NCBI RefSeq assembly: GCF_014356525.2
Contig: NW_024090263.1
Coordinates: 96,476-160,475 of the forward strand
DNA length: 64,000 nucleotides
From: Nilaparvata lugens
Lineage: Eukaryota > Arthropoda > Insecta > Hemiptera > Delphacidae
Direction: 5' to 3'
Shown one piece after another: positions 38,401 to 46,961 of the stretch (the stretch's first letter is position 1; every line of letters begins with the position of its first letter). The notes under the pieces are model-generated. The model worked only from the letters and a program-made list of their open reading frames with translations, was not told where the DNA came from and ran no database searches. Both the position numbers and the translations under genes were made by a program.

Positions 38401-39235
38401 TTTTTGAGACGCTGGTAGTCTCTCATACTGTGCCATTCTTACACTCTCACCCGGCCAAAACAGTAATAATAGACAGTACAGTAATGCTTGAGTTAACAAA
38501 AATCGGTTTGAAATTTGGAACATGAACCATGGGATATCTTCTTATGTTATCTTTTCTCTATGGTAAAAACATAGTCCAGTAATTCAAGTTTTCAAGAATT
38601 ATAGTGGAAATTGCAACTAATTCATTTGGAAAAAATGAAGAGTCAGATTATTCAAAATCTCATGAATTCTTGAATATTGTATTTTGTTTTTCTTTCAGGT
38701 GTACAACAGCAACGATAGCAATGATGGTGGTAGGCAATCTTGGGGCGGAAGAGGGAGAGGTTGGGGTGGCGGAAGAGGAGGAGGAGGAGGAGATAGAAGA
38801 GGAGGTGGCGGATTCCGAGGAGGATTTAGAGGGGGGAGAGGAGGTGGTGGAGATAGAGGTGGATTTAGAAAAAGTTGGGATAACAACAGAGAAGGAGGAG
38901 GCGGAGAAAGAGTGGACAAAGAAGGTGGATTCAAGAAGAAGTTTGAAAAAGAAGACGGAGGTTTTAGGAAGAGTTGGGATGGTGGAAGAGGTAGAGGCGG
39001 TGGCGACAGAGGTAGAGGAGGAGGATTTAGGAAGAGTTGGGGGAACAGTGATGGGGGCGAAGGAGGGGAAAGGGGAGGATTTAGAGGGGGTAGAGGAGGT
39101 GGAGGTGGTTTCCGGGGTAGAGGTGGAGAAAGAGGAGGATACAGGGGGAGAGGTGGAGGCGGTGACAGGGGAGGAAAAAGAGGCAGTTTTGGAATGAACA
39201 CATCGCCACAAAATAAGAAGATTACATTCGACTGA
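20403..39235 (+). CDS. Nopp140: Nopp140/NOLC1-like nucleolar phosphoprotein with an RGG-rich C-terminus
   Basis: Nine coding exons give 457 residues: 20403-20501, 22563-22618, 26912-26998, 27706-27827, 28146-28373, 29534-29626, 31765-31859, 32504-32560 and 38699-39235. Every junction has GT/AG and the phase closes exactly. Residues 1-51 form a LisH-like dimerisation region (..SVHNFLLKIDVHLAGIFQKK.., ..SLEEIYSNFQ) as in Nopp140. The middle alternates acidic-serine CK2-type clusters (SSSEEDDS, SSDDSDSDDQD, SSSSEESDDDDDD) with Lys/Pro/Ala-rich stretches, including an alanine run encoded by GCG. Residues 280-457 are RGG/FRGG repeats ending QNKKITFD. The match to the insect Nopp140-RGG isoform is from family knowledge: a nucleolar chaperone for snoRNPs and rRNA synthesis. 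I found no exon for the other, conserved SRP40-type C-terminus. A 3'UTR intron (39238-40297) starts two bases after the stop. Confidence 0.82.
21130..22310 (+). mobile_element. Decayed CR1/Jockey-like LINE reverse-transcriptase fragment
   Basis: Several frames together show RT pieces: ..VLADPIKAFDCVPHG.. (motif A), ..GPLIFLVAINDL.. , FADDATIY (motif C) and a C-terminal IVTWLKNNPFYAMSEYF that parallels WLSENPFYDIEEFF in the LINE ORF2 at 35146-38001. Multiple frameshifts make it inactive. It lies in intron 1 of the Nopp140 gene, in the sense orientation. Confidence 0.75.
23085..23460 (+). mobile_element. LINE reverse-transcriptase C-terminal fragment
   Basis: Translates in two frames to ..VIKPMFLYASETLALNTKLD.. 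and ..CRVESKIIRRIIGPRNTEEG.., the post-RT region of RTE-like LINEs. Broken and short. In intron 2 of the Nopp140 gene. Confidence 0.55.
23440..23661 (-). other. Unrecognised basic open frame
   Basis: A 73-codon ATG frame rich in Arg/Lys (..LERSEAFDPAKFRRGKKKKP..) in a 230-bp patch with coding-like composition, between two LINE fragments. It could be a retropseudogene piece or a chance frame; I do not recognise it. Confidence 0.2.
23690..25856 (+). mobile_element. 5'-truncated, frameshifted LINE with FADD-type reverse transcriptase
   Basis: RT motifs in broken frames: SNTSPGIDGIN, FLDLAKAYDTVSHDKLLDKL (motif A), GLPQGTVLSPILFLLYVNKV (motif B), FADDTVLLYGG (motif C), then VVWGGAFNPHPLALFVIQK. 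The same family as the minus-strand LINE at 42808-45171, judging from FADDTVL, WGGA and NANKTKYITFS-type phrases. The 3'UTR runs to a TTTGAAATTTGAA tail at about 25856. A cousin of this 3' end is at 55195-55500. Confidence 0.78.
25183..25425 (+). repeat. Tandem repeat of about 61 bp, nearly four copies, at the LINE stop codon
   Basis: Units start CAAAATTTTTATTTTGATTT, CAAGATTTTTATTTCAATTT, CAGAATTTTTATTACAATTT and CATAATTTTTTATTTTTTCA, each followed by GAATATTTTGTGATTTTTTT or a close variant. The first unit contains the LINE stop codon, so the array grew within the element's own 3' end. Confidence 0.75.
26040..26320. repeat. Short repeated segments around a LINE fragment
   Basis: AACAACGAAGGAGCTACATT.. 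near 26095 recurs as AACAACGGAGGCTCCATT.. near 26780, about 680 bp apart, and the segments at 26045-26100 and 26195-26260 share GTACAGT..TATAC..CATAC..CAAT.GAAC. Origin unknown. Lies in intron 2 of the Nopp140 gene. Confidence 0.4.
26330..26785 (+). mobile_element. 5'-truncated LINE 3' end
   Basis: Encodes the typical end of a CR1/Jockey [23 protein letters not shown].. , MPSHIGAKLFNDLPTEL.. and a stop at 26614-26616. The 3'UTR ends at AATAAAAATATTATCTTATC. Intron 2 of the Nopp140 gene, sense orientation. Confidence 0.7.
28528..29250. repeat. Intron 5 repeats: direct-repeat pair and a LINE 3' tail
   Basis: 28528-28600 and 29168-29250 are diverged direct repeats (AAACGATTCTTAAG.., GATTTC.TAGTAACT.ATC.GAGTGATTATAT). 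Between them, 28695-28990 starts TTCAAGATTCTTTATTGCCA, the reverse complement of a LINE 3' tail, so a short 5'-truncated minus-strand LINE seems to have landed there. Confidence 0.5.
29887..30072. repeat. Near-perfect palindrome (MITE-like hairpin)
   Basis: The arms AGTAGCCTAACCCCAAAAAC and GGGGTTAGGCTACT, plus CGAACGAGAAATC/GATTTCTCGTTC and GCCTATAAATCA/TGATTTATAGGC, pair over about 85 bp on each side of a small loop near 29975-29985. Intron 6 of the Nopp140 gene. Nothing coding. Confidence 0.72.
30268..31060 (-). mobile_element. 800-bp unclassified repeat element, copy B
   Basis: Reverse orientation of copy A: starts CTACTTTCCTTGCCCTATTA, includes a GT run at about 30403-30418, ends AAGTTGTGTGAGTGCGCCAC then ACCTGATTTTT. 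Intron 6 of the Nopp140 gene. Confidence 0.68.
31563..31650 (-). repeat. Dispersed repeat shared with 11335-11405
   Basis: Carries AGAGTTTTCAGGTCGCAACTGATCA and CAGGGCCTCTGACATGACC in reverse complement order to 11335-11405. Family unknown. Confidence 0.5.
32095..32420 (-). mobile_element. 5'-truncated LINE 3' end
   Basis: Starts ATTCAAATGAAATGAAATTT then ATTCATC, the reverse complement of an AATAAATTTCATTTCATTTG-type LINE tail. AT-rich, no ORF. Intron 7 of the Nopp140 gene. Confidence 0.5.
33589..35153 (+). pseudogene. LINE ORF1 with esterase (SGNH hydrolase) domain, frameshifted
   Basis: The first part (33589-33966) starts MTMNRMTTRRRRECLIREAE and continues as a helical, coiled-coil-like region. 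After the A8 run at 33898-33905 the frame reads basic nonsense to a stop, while the other frame reads an acidic coiled-coil segment leading straight into LETRIKKLEASNTYLNEEL. So ORF1 is one gene with a one-base shift at or near A8. The 394-codon second part (from 33969) contains an SGNH-type esterase: LADSQGKHL (block I serine, about residue 139), AGTNDFH (block III asparagine, about 194) and RHGLHLNRRG (block V histidine, about 279). Esterase-bearing ORF1 proteins are known from CR1-clade LINEs, where they are thought to help bind RNA or membranes. Confidence 0.75.
35146..38001 (+). CDS. LINE ORF2: AP endonuclease and reverse transcriptase, intact
   Basis: An uninterrupted frame of 951 codons. 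It has an N-terminal apurinic-type endonuclease (about residues 10-235): LNIQGLNRK, CLTEHWL with the catalytic Glu, GGDLNADFD and FTDHDGLVV with the final His. The central reverse transcriptase (about 480-760) has [33 protein letters not shown] (motif A Asp), [20 protein letters not shown] and YADDTTF (motif C). A C-terminal region ends WLSENPFYDIEEFF. It would nick DNA and prime cDNA synthesis at the target. The frame overlaps the end of ORF1 by eight bases, and no ATG occurs in it until about codon 125, inside the endonuclease domain, so start 35146 (GTG) marks only where the overlap lies; translation would need reinitiation or frameshifting from ORF1. Confidence 0.85.
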   Translation: MNDNRNLDIHPLLGFLFLNIQGLNRKSFHLDGYISSFNSGAEAPILFLCLTEHWLCHDELIYSHPDNFYCAANFCRTNHIRGGTAIFVANDIETRALDISDFTSEFIFEASAVIVDKFKIIVVCMYHSPGYNPYEFLSALENLLSHLSKWENYTVIAGGDLNADFDVLTSKRTVLEFLNLLREFNCYCLNSQPTRGDSCLDNVFVNCHTDRAESRVVKDFPFTDHDGLVVRLVKPKISNITLISEPNNLTRSSFKHVFPERSFPRLIEKLRFTDWSMLSHHHFRDAMAMLSFFFMILTNIIHAFLVLKPCRIINKVKKKNWYTQDLAKEKDRIISLHLLHKSTGCVEIKNQLTALKKVYIREVTNAKVTYNSKLIESSNNKCKTAWALIKKSCNISKGVEPLISPNSFNSYCVESVDRIKREIVKPDISVKDCINKVNVRLNRCFEWRPVTIIDVLKAAKQLNNSYSYDYYNMSNNFLKKIIPHIVQPLTACINRILQEGKFPEELEISKVCPIFKKGSKDKPESYRPVSLVPVLSKLIEIIICEQVVVFLEENNLLSGVQFGFRKGKATVDAVEGLVHDILQAFENRSYAQVTFCDLSKAFDCVDHGDLIEKLHYYGFRGVSLTLFESYLKNRKQTVCVNGEWSDVIFLKYGIPQGSVLGPLLFLISINDLPHNVLSRAVLYADDTTFLNVSNDMAKLSNVVNNSLDEAGAWFRANGYLLNANKTENVIFSLRPYDNEYTQQDIVNNVKFLGVHIDHQLTWGKHIDYLKARLSRVIYLIGRLKQCVTPHSVRMAYFAFFQSLIKYCLLVWGNSPRVAEILRLQKKVRIINASGPLDHCKPIFIKLNIKTVINLYIFELAAYSLKKLPETTLNEHVHSHSTRNRGKMNFQYCRLSKSLNSHCIMYKKVYNSLLGSINKYDNMTFLNKLDIWLSENPFYDIEEFFEHPHIII
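38305..38574. mobile_element. Palindromic MITE, copy 1 (left of the RGG exon)
   Basis: Inverted arms: CCATAGAGTAAAGATAGCAC..AAGAAGATATTCCATGG on the left, CCATGGGATATCTTCTTATG..ATCTTTTCTCTATGG on the right. The interior phrase GACGCTGGTAGTCTCTCATA is shared with the copy at 39302-39640. Intron 8 of the Nopp140 gene. Confidence 0.7.
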
Positions 39236-39237
39236 AG

Positions 39238-40297
39238 GTCAGTTCATATTGAAATTATCCGTTATACAGTACAATCATGAAGAAGTTCTCAATAGTACCA
39301 TAGCCTTGACTTATCATAACATGTAAGTACTATCATAGAGAAACAATAGCATAAGTAGATATCCCATGGTATATGGCGTTTATGTCGCAACTTTTACTGT
39401 TATCTCAAGCCGATAATCCACGTAGTTCTTTCCCGTGGAGCTGTGGGACGCTGGTAGTCTCTCATATTGTGCCGTTCATACACTCTCACCCCAACAAAAT
39501 AGTAAAATTCGACAATAATCAACAGTAATCGGCTTGAGATAACAGTAAAAGTTGCGACATAAATGCCATATACCATGGGATATCTACTTATGCTATTGTT
39601 TCTCTATGATAGTACGTACATGTTATGTTAAGACAAGGCTCCATCTACAGAGTAAAATGATTCTTACAAACGCGCCCACAATTGACAAAACATGTGAATA
39701 TGTATGTGCATATTGTACATGTGAAAATTTGTTACGTTTGGTGCTAAATTAATAATTATTACAAACAGATGAAATCATTTTTGGGAAAAAATAATTTTGT
39801 CCCGGATCACTTAAGAGACAGACATAATTGGTTTGAAATATGGTTAATACTATCAGAGGTTCCAAATGTATATGTTACGAAAACATAATCCAGGGCACAT
39901 CTTGCGCACTAGTGCTTGATAGAACACAGATATTATACAGATGAATAGAATGCAGATATTCTCTATTCATAAACCAGAATTGCTTTTAATAAAATCTTTA
40001 CACCCAGGAATCGTCTGCACCTTTTTAGTAGTGAATTTCCAATTAGTAAGTCTATTTTTCTGACAAGATTGAAATCTTTCATTTTCAATTGTTTCACAAG
40101 TAACTGAAAATTCTATACATATACTAGAAAACGTGCAAAACCAATGACAGTCGCATATAAGTTACAGTGAATTTCACTAGTTTTTCAGTATTTTTATACA
40201 TGAGGATATTCTAGATTCGCTTCAGTTTATGCTTGCTTTTATAAAATTGAATAATTTCTCATATTCTGATTTTCTTGTTTCCTATCTTTTGTTTCAG
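39238..40297 (+). other. 3'UTR intron of the Nopp140-like gene
   Basis: The stop TGA (39233-39235) is followed by AG and a GTCAGT donor at 39238. A TTTTGTTTCAG acceptor ends at 40297. The following 3'UTR exon would run from 40298 to a poly(A) site after AATAAA near 40868. Because the stop lies only two bases before the junction, nonsense-mediated decay is not expected. Splicing here is predicted from the sites only. Confidence 0.55.
39302..39640. mobile_element. Palindromic MITE, copy 2 (right of the RGG exon)
   Basis: Arms of about 110 bp (39302-39414 and 39528-39640) are near-perfect reverse complements: AGCCTTGACTTATCATAACA at one end, TGTTATGTTAAGACAAGGCT at the other, with GCATAAGTAGATATCCCATG inside. 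The loop shares GACGCTGGTAGTCTCTCATA with copy 1. It lies in the predicted 3'UTR intron. Confidence 0.78.
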
Positions 40298-40890
40298 CTA
40301 CAATGATAATGGAAGAGTTTACACTATTTTATCCATCAACTGTGCCTTTGAAGTTTACGTCTATTCGGTAATTTATTGCAGTATTTACTTCATCGAGGTG
40401 ATGAGGGAGATAGATTACATGATTTACCTAGGATAATTAATGAAAGCTAGAGACCATTGATATTGTTTTTTCAATTGTACAGTTTCGACATAATAGATAT
40501 CTGAGACTTTGTTGATAAGACAGTATAAACATTCTATGACATATCCTATTAAAACGGACATCAACTTGCATGATCAAACTATACTTTGATAATCGATTTT
40601 TTAATATTACTAGTAAAATTTGAGACTGTTTATGTTACATTAATTCATAAATATAAGACAGTAATTAGTGATGCTGTGAATACTGTATATTGATCAGTAC
40701 TTTCTTATTATCAAACCTATATTATGTAAAATTATTTATACTATAAATTAGTAATTAATAGTATATTAATACAGTGGTTCTTTTTTAATATAGTTCAATA
40801 ATGTTGTAGCAATTTTTGCTATTTGCCCCAATTATTCCGTTACAATGAGGTGTGTTGTATTTGGTGAATAAATTGTCATAGAATGGTTGA

Positions 40891-42664
40891 AAAACTGTAC
40901 TGTAGTTTGTATATTTCGTTGAAGTAGTCGATATTTTTACTACAGTGCCAATTTAATGCTGTCTTTGATTCTCCAGTTATTTTTGTGCTCTGTTATCATT
41001 ATACAATATTTTTCAAATTAATAATTTGAAATTCGGTTTACTTTTTTAAACTCTATTAAGGTATATTCTTCAATATTGTAGAAATATGGACCATTCAGGT
41101 TAATCTGTTTTTGCGATTTTGTTGATGTTAGTGGAGCCTTTCTTTGTTTATCAATAATTAATTAGGTACTATTGCTACAGTCTTCATTATCCTACTATAG
41201 TAGCCTACTTGAAAAAACTGTTAGATGAAAGCTTATCAACCCAAGTAAGTTACTAAACTGTGAGGTCTGTTTGATACAATAGTGAAAAGCCAATAAAATA
41301 TTACTGTAGAACAGTACTAATAAATTAGATAAATTATCATGATTATGAACGTTATTATTCATAACTTACTATTATGGGCTCCAGAATATAGACAATGAAA
41401 AGAGACAATGTATTAATAGAAAAGAGAAGTACGTCCGTACTCCAAGATATAACTCTTCAATCTTGAAGTGTACAGTCAATGAATATCATCCAATTATTGA
41501 TCATTTCACCAGAAACTCATTTTTTATTTCTGAAAAAAGTAATTCCTTATTTTATGAGTTTATGGACCCATAATTATAATTCTATTTATGAAAACGAATT
41601 ATTTAAATTTACTCTATGAAAATGATTTCATAGTAGGCCTATAGTAGTACAAAAAATATCGAATGAAAAAGACTAAGAAATTGTCAAAAAACCTCAGATT
41701 TATTGATACTTCTTAGAAAGACCGGTTTCGGTTATTACACCATTGTCAATCTCTGATAGAGTTTATCAGAGATTGACAATGGTATAATAACCGAAACCGG
41801 TCTTTCTAAGTATCAATAAATCTGTGGTTTTTTGACAATTTCTTAGTCTTTTCCATTCAATGTGAATAATTACCACAATATCAACTTCTCAACTACACAA
41901 AAAACAAAAAATATCCATTTTATGTTGTATGATTTGAGGCCTGCTATTTGAAAATTTAGAAGTCTTGGTTATGATAGTACAGGAAACAAGGCTTTCACAC
42001 TAAACATGAATAGTACCAACTTGAATGTCATTGAATGCATTTATTTACTGAGTGTGTAAGAGCTGGAGCTGTTTTTCTCTAACACAGGACTTATAAATTA
42101 TGGAAAAACAGATCTAGGATTATAATATACGAAAAAACTAGTCTATGATTATGAATGCTCCGTGTGAAATTCAATTTTCAGTTTTGGATCCAGAAGTGCA
42201 TTTAGCTGTCATTTATTGCAATGGTTTCCTGAACGTTTATTAGGAAAATTGTAGCACCAAATGGATACATTATCATTAGAGCATTATATATTTCAGGTTC
42301 TTATTGATTTACTGACTATGTGTCTGATATTAAATTTGTTGATTTTTTATGAAAATAATGACTTATTATTTACAACATTCCGTAGACCTATATAATAATT
42401 AAATGCCTTATAATATTTGATAAAAACATCCCTTACAATGTTATCGTGACTGTGACGAATGAAGGTGTGTATTTTTTTTGCTCTCTGAGACTGTAATAGC
42501 AATCAAGTCATGTTTCTTTGCTGATACTCAATGACAATGACCAATACTGCGTATCAACAGATAGCCTTGGGCTGGTTACGCCGATTAGTCAAGACAAGAC
42601 ATGATCAGACACGTTTAGTCACAATACTTCACATTGTTGCTTATGACGCAACTCACACTGAATA
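40891..42664. other. Intergenic region downstream of the Nopp140-like gene
   Basis: AT-rich and without a recognisable gene. Contains the long palindrome at 41661-41859. The remainder shows no repeat I can identify. Confidence 0.45.
41661..41859. repeat. 200-bp near-perfect palindrome
   Basis: Arms: GACTAAGAAATTGTCAAAAA and TTTTTGACAATTTCTTAGTC outside; AAAGACCGGTTTCGGTTATT and AATAACCGAAACCGGTCTTT in the middle; CATTGTCAATCTCTGATA and TATCAGAGATTGACAATG at the loop. The loop is only a few bases. It looks like a snap-back MITE; the ACCGGTTTCGG..CCATTGTCAATC core recalls a widespread arthropod repeat, from memory only. Confidence 0.75.
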
Positions 42665-42807
42665 GTCTTTGTTCTCTATATAAATGACTTACCTTCTTAC
42701 CTTGAACCAGCAAAAAGTGCTTTATATGCAGACGATGTTATTATTTTACTAAAAAGCGATAGTCAGCCCAATGCCGAACTGGAGAGCAAAGCAGCACTTA
42801 TTGAATT

Positions 42808-45171
42808 GAATTGAATTTATTGCCAAAAATTACAAATACATATTTTTACAATACAATATAAATAACATTGATTGTAACCTAAGTGCATCAATAACATGAC
42901 TGTAATACTTGGCACTGCCAACATAAAATTCCTTTGTGTTGGCAGTGAGTTGCAGTTTATTTATTCTGTATCAATTCAGGTCAGTATATGAATTAATATA
43001 CAATTGATAATGCTAACGAAGAAATTACAAAAAAAATTAATAATGCTAATGAAGCTATACCTATTATACAAAAAAAAAACGCACAGGCTCACAGCAAAAA
43101 AAACATACTTGAGAATACTATACTATGATGAAAATTTTAATCTAATTAATCACTGTGACATCTTGAGGCCATCATGACAGTGAAACTTTCTCAAAGAAAA
43201 ACAAATGAACTGATACAATAAAAAGAAGTTCCTGTAATGTGACTTGGGACAATTACAAGCCTGGTTCAAGAGTATGCATGCCCATCGCTCACTGTTTTTA
43301 GTAACAATTATTTGTATACAACATTATACTTTATACCACAAGTTTAAAGAATACATTTTGGTCAATCCAATATTCTATACTTTTAATTGAATCGCGTGTG
43401 ATTTTTTCATCTATAAAGTCATTTGGAATTTTGTTTATAATGTAGTTACAATCACGGTATATAGAAGAAGACGGTAGGTGTCACGCGCATGTTTGTGCTA
43501 AATTTCCGGTGGAGCTGACGTCATTTTTTATCCAATCATCTGTTTTTAACAAATAAGTTTCATAAATTGCCAATATGTGTTGAGAATCTCGGTTGGTGGC
43601 GATGACGCAATCTTGCTGGCTGGCCACTGCGCATACATTTTATGACCCCTACCGTTTTCATCTAAATACCGTGGTTACAATAATATTGAAATTGATGCCT
43701 GCATATGGTTAGCTTGATGAGTTCTGTGTTAAATCTGTTGTTAGGACGTGTATTATGGGGTGAAATGTGTGTAGCAAAATTATTTTTATTTTATTGTCGG
43801 AACCTTGAATTCAAGAAATATTTCCCTACTAGGATAGAGTCGTGGCCTTCCTAATGCTGCTCTCATAATATGTTTTTGTAGGATAAATAACTTTTTTAAA
43901 TGCGTGTCATATGCACCTCCCCATACTTCAATAATGTATTGAAATAGTGATTGAGCATATGCAAAGTAAATTTTTCGTATTATGTCTATGTTATTTATTT
44001 TGTAAAAAATGTAAATTAGGTATTTCAGCTTTGAGCATAAATAATCAATGTGCTTGTTCCATTTAATATTTTGATCTAATAGAATACCCAGATATTTAAT
44101 TGTTTGCACCCTTTCTAATGTTTTATTATGAACTTCTGTATTATCTGTAGTGTTTTCATTGCGATTATTTGCTGTTTCTATTGTAAGACTTAAATCAGTT
44201 GCTGGTTGTCCAGTTATATTGGGTGAAAAAGTGATGTACTTAGTTTTATTAGCATTTAAAGTCAATATATGGTCTTGCAGCCATTTTTTAACTGTAATTA
44301 GGTTTCTATTTGCTATATTGGAGGTTTCTTCCCAGCTTTTGCAACTGGAGATCAAAACAGTATCATCTGCAAAAGACAGAGTAGTGCAATCTTGTAGGCT
44401 TATTTTGAGTAGGTCATTCACATACAACAGAAACAGAATTGGTGATAACACCGAACCTTGAGGCAAGCCGAAACCTGATGAATATTTAATATCAGTTTGA
44501 CCATGTAGATGTAGGTATTGTTTACGTTCAGTTAAGTATGAGGCAAATAAATCATTTGCTACGCCTCTAATTCCAGTCCTATCTAATTTGTTTAATAGTA
44601 TATTGTGAGGTATGGTATCAAAAGCCTTTGATAGATCCATGAATACTGCAAGAGTTTTTCTATTGCTATTGAAGTTGTCAAAAATTATTTTATTCAAGTG
44701 GATGACTGCATCTTTGGTAGACTTATTTTTTTGGAAGCCAAATTGCTTTTATCTATTATATTTTCTTTTTCCAAAAAACTCATAATTCTGTTTTTTAGTA
44801 TTTTTTCCAATATTTTAGAAAGGTTACTTATTAAGCTTATAGGTCTATAATTTTCTGGCTTTTTTAAATCTCCGGTTTTAGGTATTGGTATGATTCTGGC
44901 TTCTCTGAATTTTTTGGGGAAATATCCTTTATTTAAACATTTGTTGAATATATGTTTTAAGGGTTCGGTTATGTATTGAGCAATTTTTTATGAAAGGTCC
45001 TGTAAGGTTATCGGGTCCAGGTGTAGATTTGTTTTTTAACTGATTCATAATTGTCAATATTTCATTTGAGTTTGTGGGGTTGAGAAAGATACTGTGCCGA
45101 CATGATTTAGATAGCGAGTGTGGAACTAGGATATCAACATTTACTGCTATTTTTTTGGCAAATTACAAAAA
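42808..45171 (-). mobile_element. 5'-truncated LINE with FADD reverse transcriptase, inserted in another LINE
   Basis: Flanked by 9-bp direct repeats TATTGAATT at 42799-42807 and 45172-45180. The 3' tail (minus strand) is GAATT-type repeats next to 42808. The longest frame, 43786-44697, encodes FMDLSKAFDTIPHNILLNKL (motif A), GLPQGSVLSPILFLLYVNDL (motif B), FADDTVLI (motif C) and YLGILLDQNIKWNKHIDYL. Upstream, in another frame, are RPISLISNLSKILEKILKN- and NKSTPGPDNLTG-type peptides up to the truncation at 45171. A small MITE interrupts its 3' part at 43471-43675. Confidence 0.85.
43471..43675. mobile_element. MITE with ACGGTAGG ends
   Basis: The left end ACGGTAGGTGTCACGCGCAT and the right end GCGCATACATTTTATGACCC then CTACCGT are imperfect inverted repeats sharing ACGGTAGGnGTCA. 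About 205 bp, GC-richer than the surrounding LINE, which it interrupts. Confidence 0.55.
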
Positions 45172-45830
45172 TATTGAATTACAAAAATGGTTAGCTGCTA
45201 ATATGTTTATTCTGAACAAAGAAAAAAACAAAGAAATACCTTTTCGAACTACTAAAGTGGGTAGCTTGGAAATTGAAGGCAATAATATAGATTCTGTAAG
45301 TAGTATAAGAGTTCTAGGAGTGGTGATTGACTCTGATCTTTCATGGAAACCACATCTGGAATGCCTGAAAACCAAACTTAATTCAGCAATTTTCATTCTC
45401 AGAAACCTAAAACCTGGATTCGATGGCTCTTAAAAGTGTGTATTTCGCCCTGTTTCACTCCCTTCTGAACTATGGAATTATTTTTTGGGATAATTCTAGC
45501 AGTATAGTGGAGGTGTTTAGACTACAGAAGTGGGCATTGAGGGTGATGATAGGGGAGTCAATCCGAACTAGTTGTAGGCCCTATTTCGACAAACTTGGAA
45601 TTCTCCCACTTCCTAGCCTATATATTCTGGAAACAATCTGCTTTTAAAAAACACATAAATGAATTTAATACAGGAGAAAAATTTCACCAATATTCGACCA
45701 GATACAGGAATAATTTGAGAGATGGTGCACACCGAAGTACTATGTGTATGAGCGAGGGGTATCGGATGTACAACTTATTGCCATCTCACATAAAAGAAAA
45801 GTCAGGTAAAGCTTTCAGATTTTTATTGAA

Positions 45831-46481
45831 AAAATCTGGTGTGGCGCACTCACACAACTTTCCTTGCCGTTATGAAAATTGATCACCTGACGCTAGTGTA
45901 AACGCGCATCTCAAGTCAAAGATCTGAGCCAGCTGGTGACAGTTCAATAACGCTGGATACACACGAGATCTGCTATCTCTTCATAGTGAATGATTTAATA
46001 GAATCAACAGTTGCCAAAAGTTTGCAATTGAATAATTACATTTTCTCAAATTTCAAGCTTTTTTTCAATTTTAGGTGAAAATGTTACTGGACATTAATTG
46101 AAGAGATTTCCATGCTCAATTTTTTCCTCTCGAAATTTTTCGTTTCAATTATATCTGAGACCTGATAATTGGAAATCTGAAATCGAACTTTGGATAGATG
46201 GGGCGGAGTTCCTGAAATTTTTACAGATATGGGACTTGTGGCAGTTGATATAGCTTATCAATGACTATTTTAGGTATAAATTTGATCAAAATCGTTGGAG
46301 CCATTTTAGAGAAAATCGCGAAAAACCCTTTTTTGACAACATTTTTGCCATTTTAGCCGCCATCTTGAATCGCATTTGATCGAAATTGTTCGTGTCGGAT
46401 ACTTATATCATATGGACTAAGTTCCAAATTTCAAGTCATTCCGTTAATTGGGAGATGAGATATCGTGTACACAGACGCACA

Positions 46482-46522
<41 letters not shown>

Positions 46523-46658
46523 GACCAATACCCAAAAACCACTTTTTTGTGCTCAGGGGACCTTGAAACGTATAGAAATTTAAAAATTGGGGTACCTTAA
46601 TTTTTTCCAGAAAGCAATACTTTCCTTACCTATGGTAATAGGGCAAGGAAAGTAAAAA
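45831..46658 (+). mobile_element. 800-bp unclassified repeat element, copy C
   Basis: Starts AAAATCTGGTGTGGCGCACT and ends GGGCAAGGAAAGTAAAAAG, with a CA microsatellite at about 46490-46518. Its left end fuses in frame with the LINE RT C-terminus, so that the ORF ends ..[15 protein letters not shown].. inside the element. Forms an inverted pair with copy D about 110 bp away. Confidence 0.7.
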
Positions 46659-46768
46659 GAGCTACTATCCATATGTGCCTACTCAGTGGAGGAATACAAA
46701 GATTTTTACAAACCTCAAGATATCAAAATGGAAAAGTTTTCTCAGAAAAACATTTTTTCCTATCTTTA

Positions 46769-46906
46769 CTTTTTACTTTCCTTGCCCTATTACCATAGGT
46801 AAGGAAAGTATTGCTTTCCGAAAAAAAATTAAGGTACCCCAATTTCTAAATTTCTATACGTTTCAAGGTCCCCTGAGCACAAAAAAGTGGTTTTTGGGTA
46901 TTGGTC

Positions 46907-46961
<55 letters not shown>

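Larger units (their letters stand above)
42665..45830 (+). mobile_element. LINE with YADD reverse transcriptase, split by a later insertion
   Basis: The first part (about 42665-42807) encodes LYINDLPSYLEPAKSALYAD then DVIILLKSD.. and ELESKAALIEL. The frame resumes at 45181 as QKWLAANMFILNKEKNKE.., then ..IRVLGVVIDSDLSWKPHLE.. , a frameshift near 45423, ..HSLLNYGIIFWDNSS.., and near the end ..YRNNLRDGAHRSTMC.. . The break is a minus-strand LINE flanked by TATTGAATT duplications. The 3' end is replaced by the 800-bp element at 45831. 5'-truncated and inactive. Confidence 0.8.

Noticed and set aside
38604..39211. Long alternative frames over the RGG exon (Glu/Val-rich, Ser/Thr-rich, Pro-rich)
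   Set aside because: GGN-type repeats stay open in several frames. Only the RGG frame matches the splice phase of exon 8 and the family.
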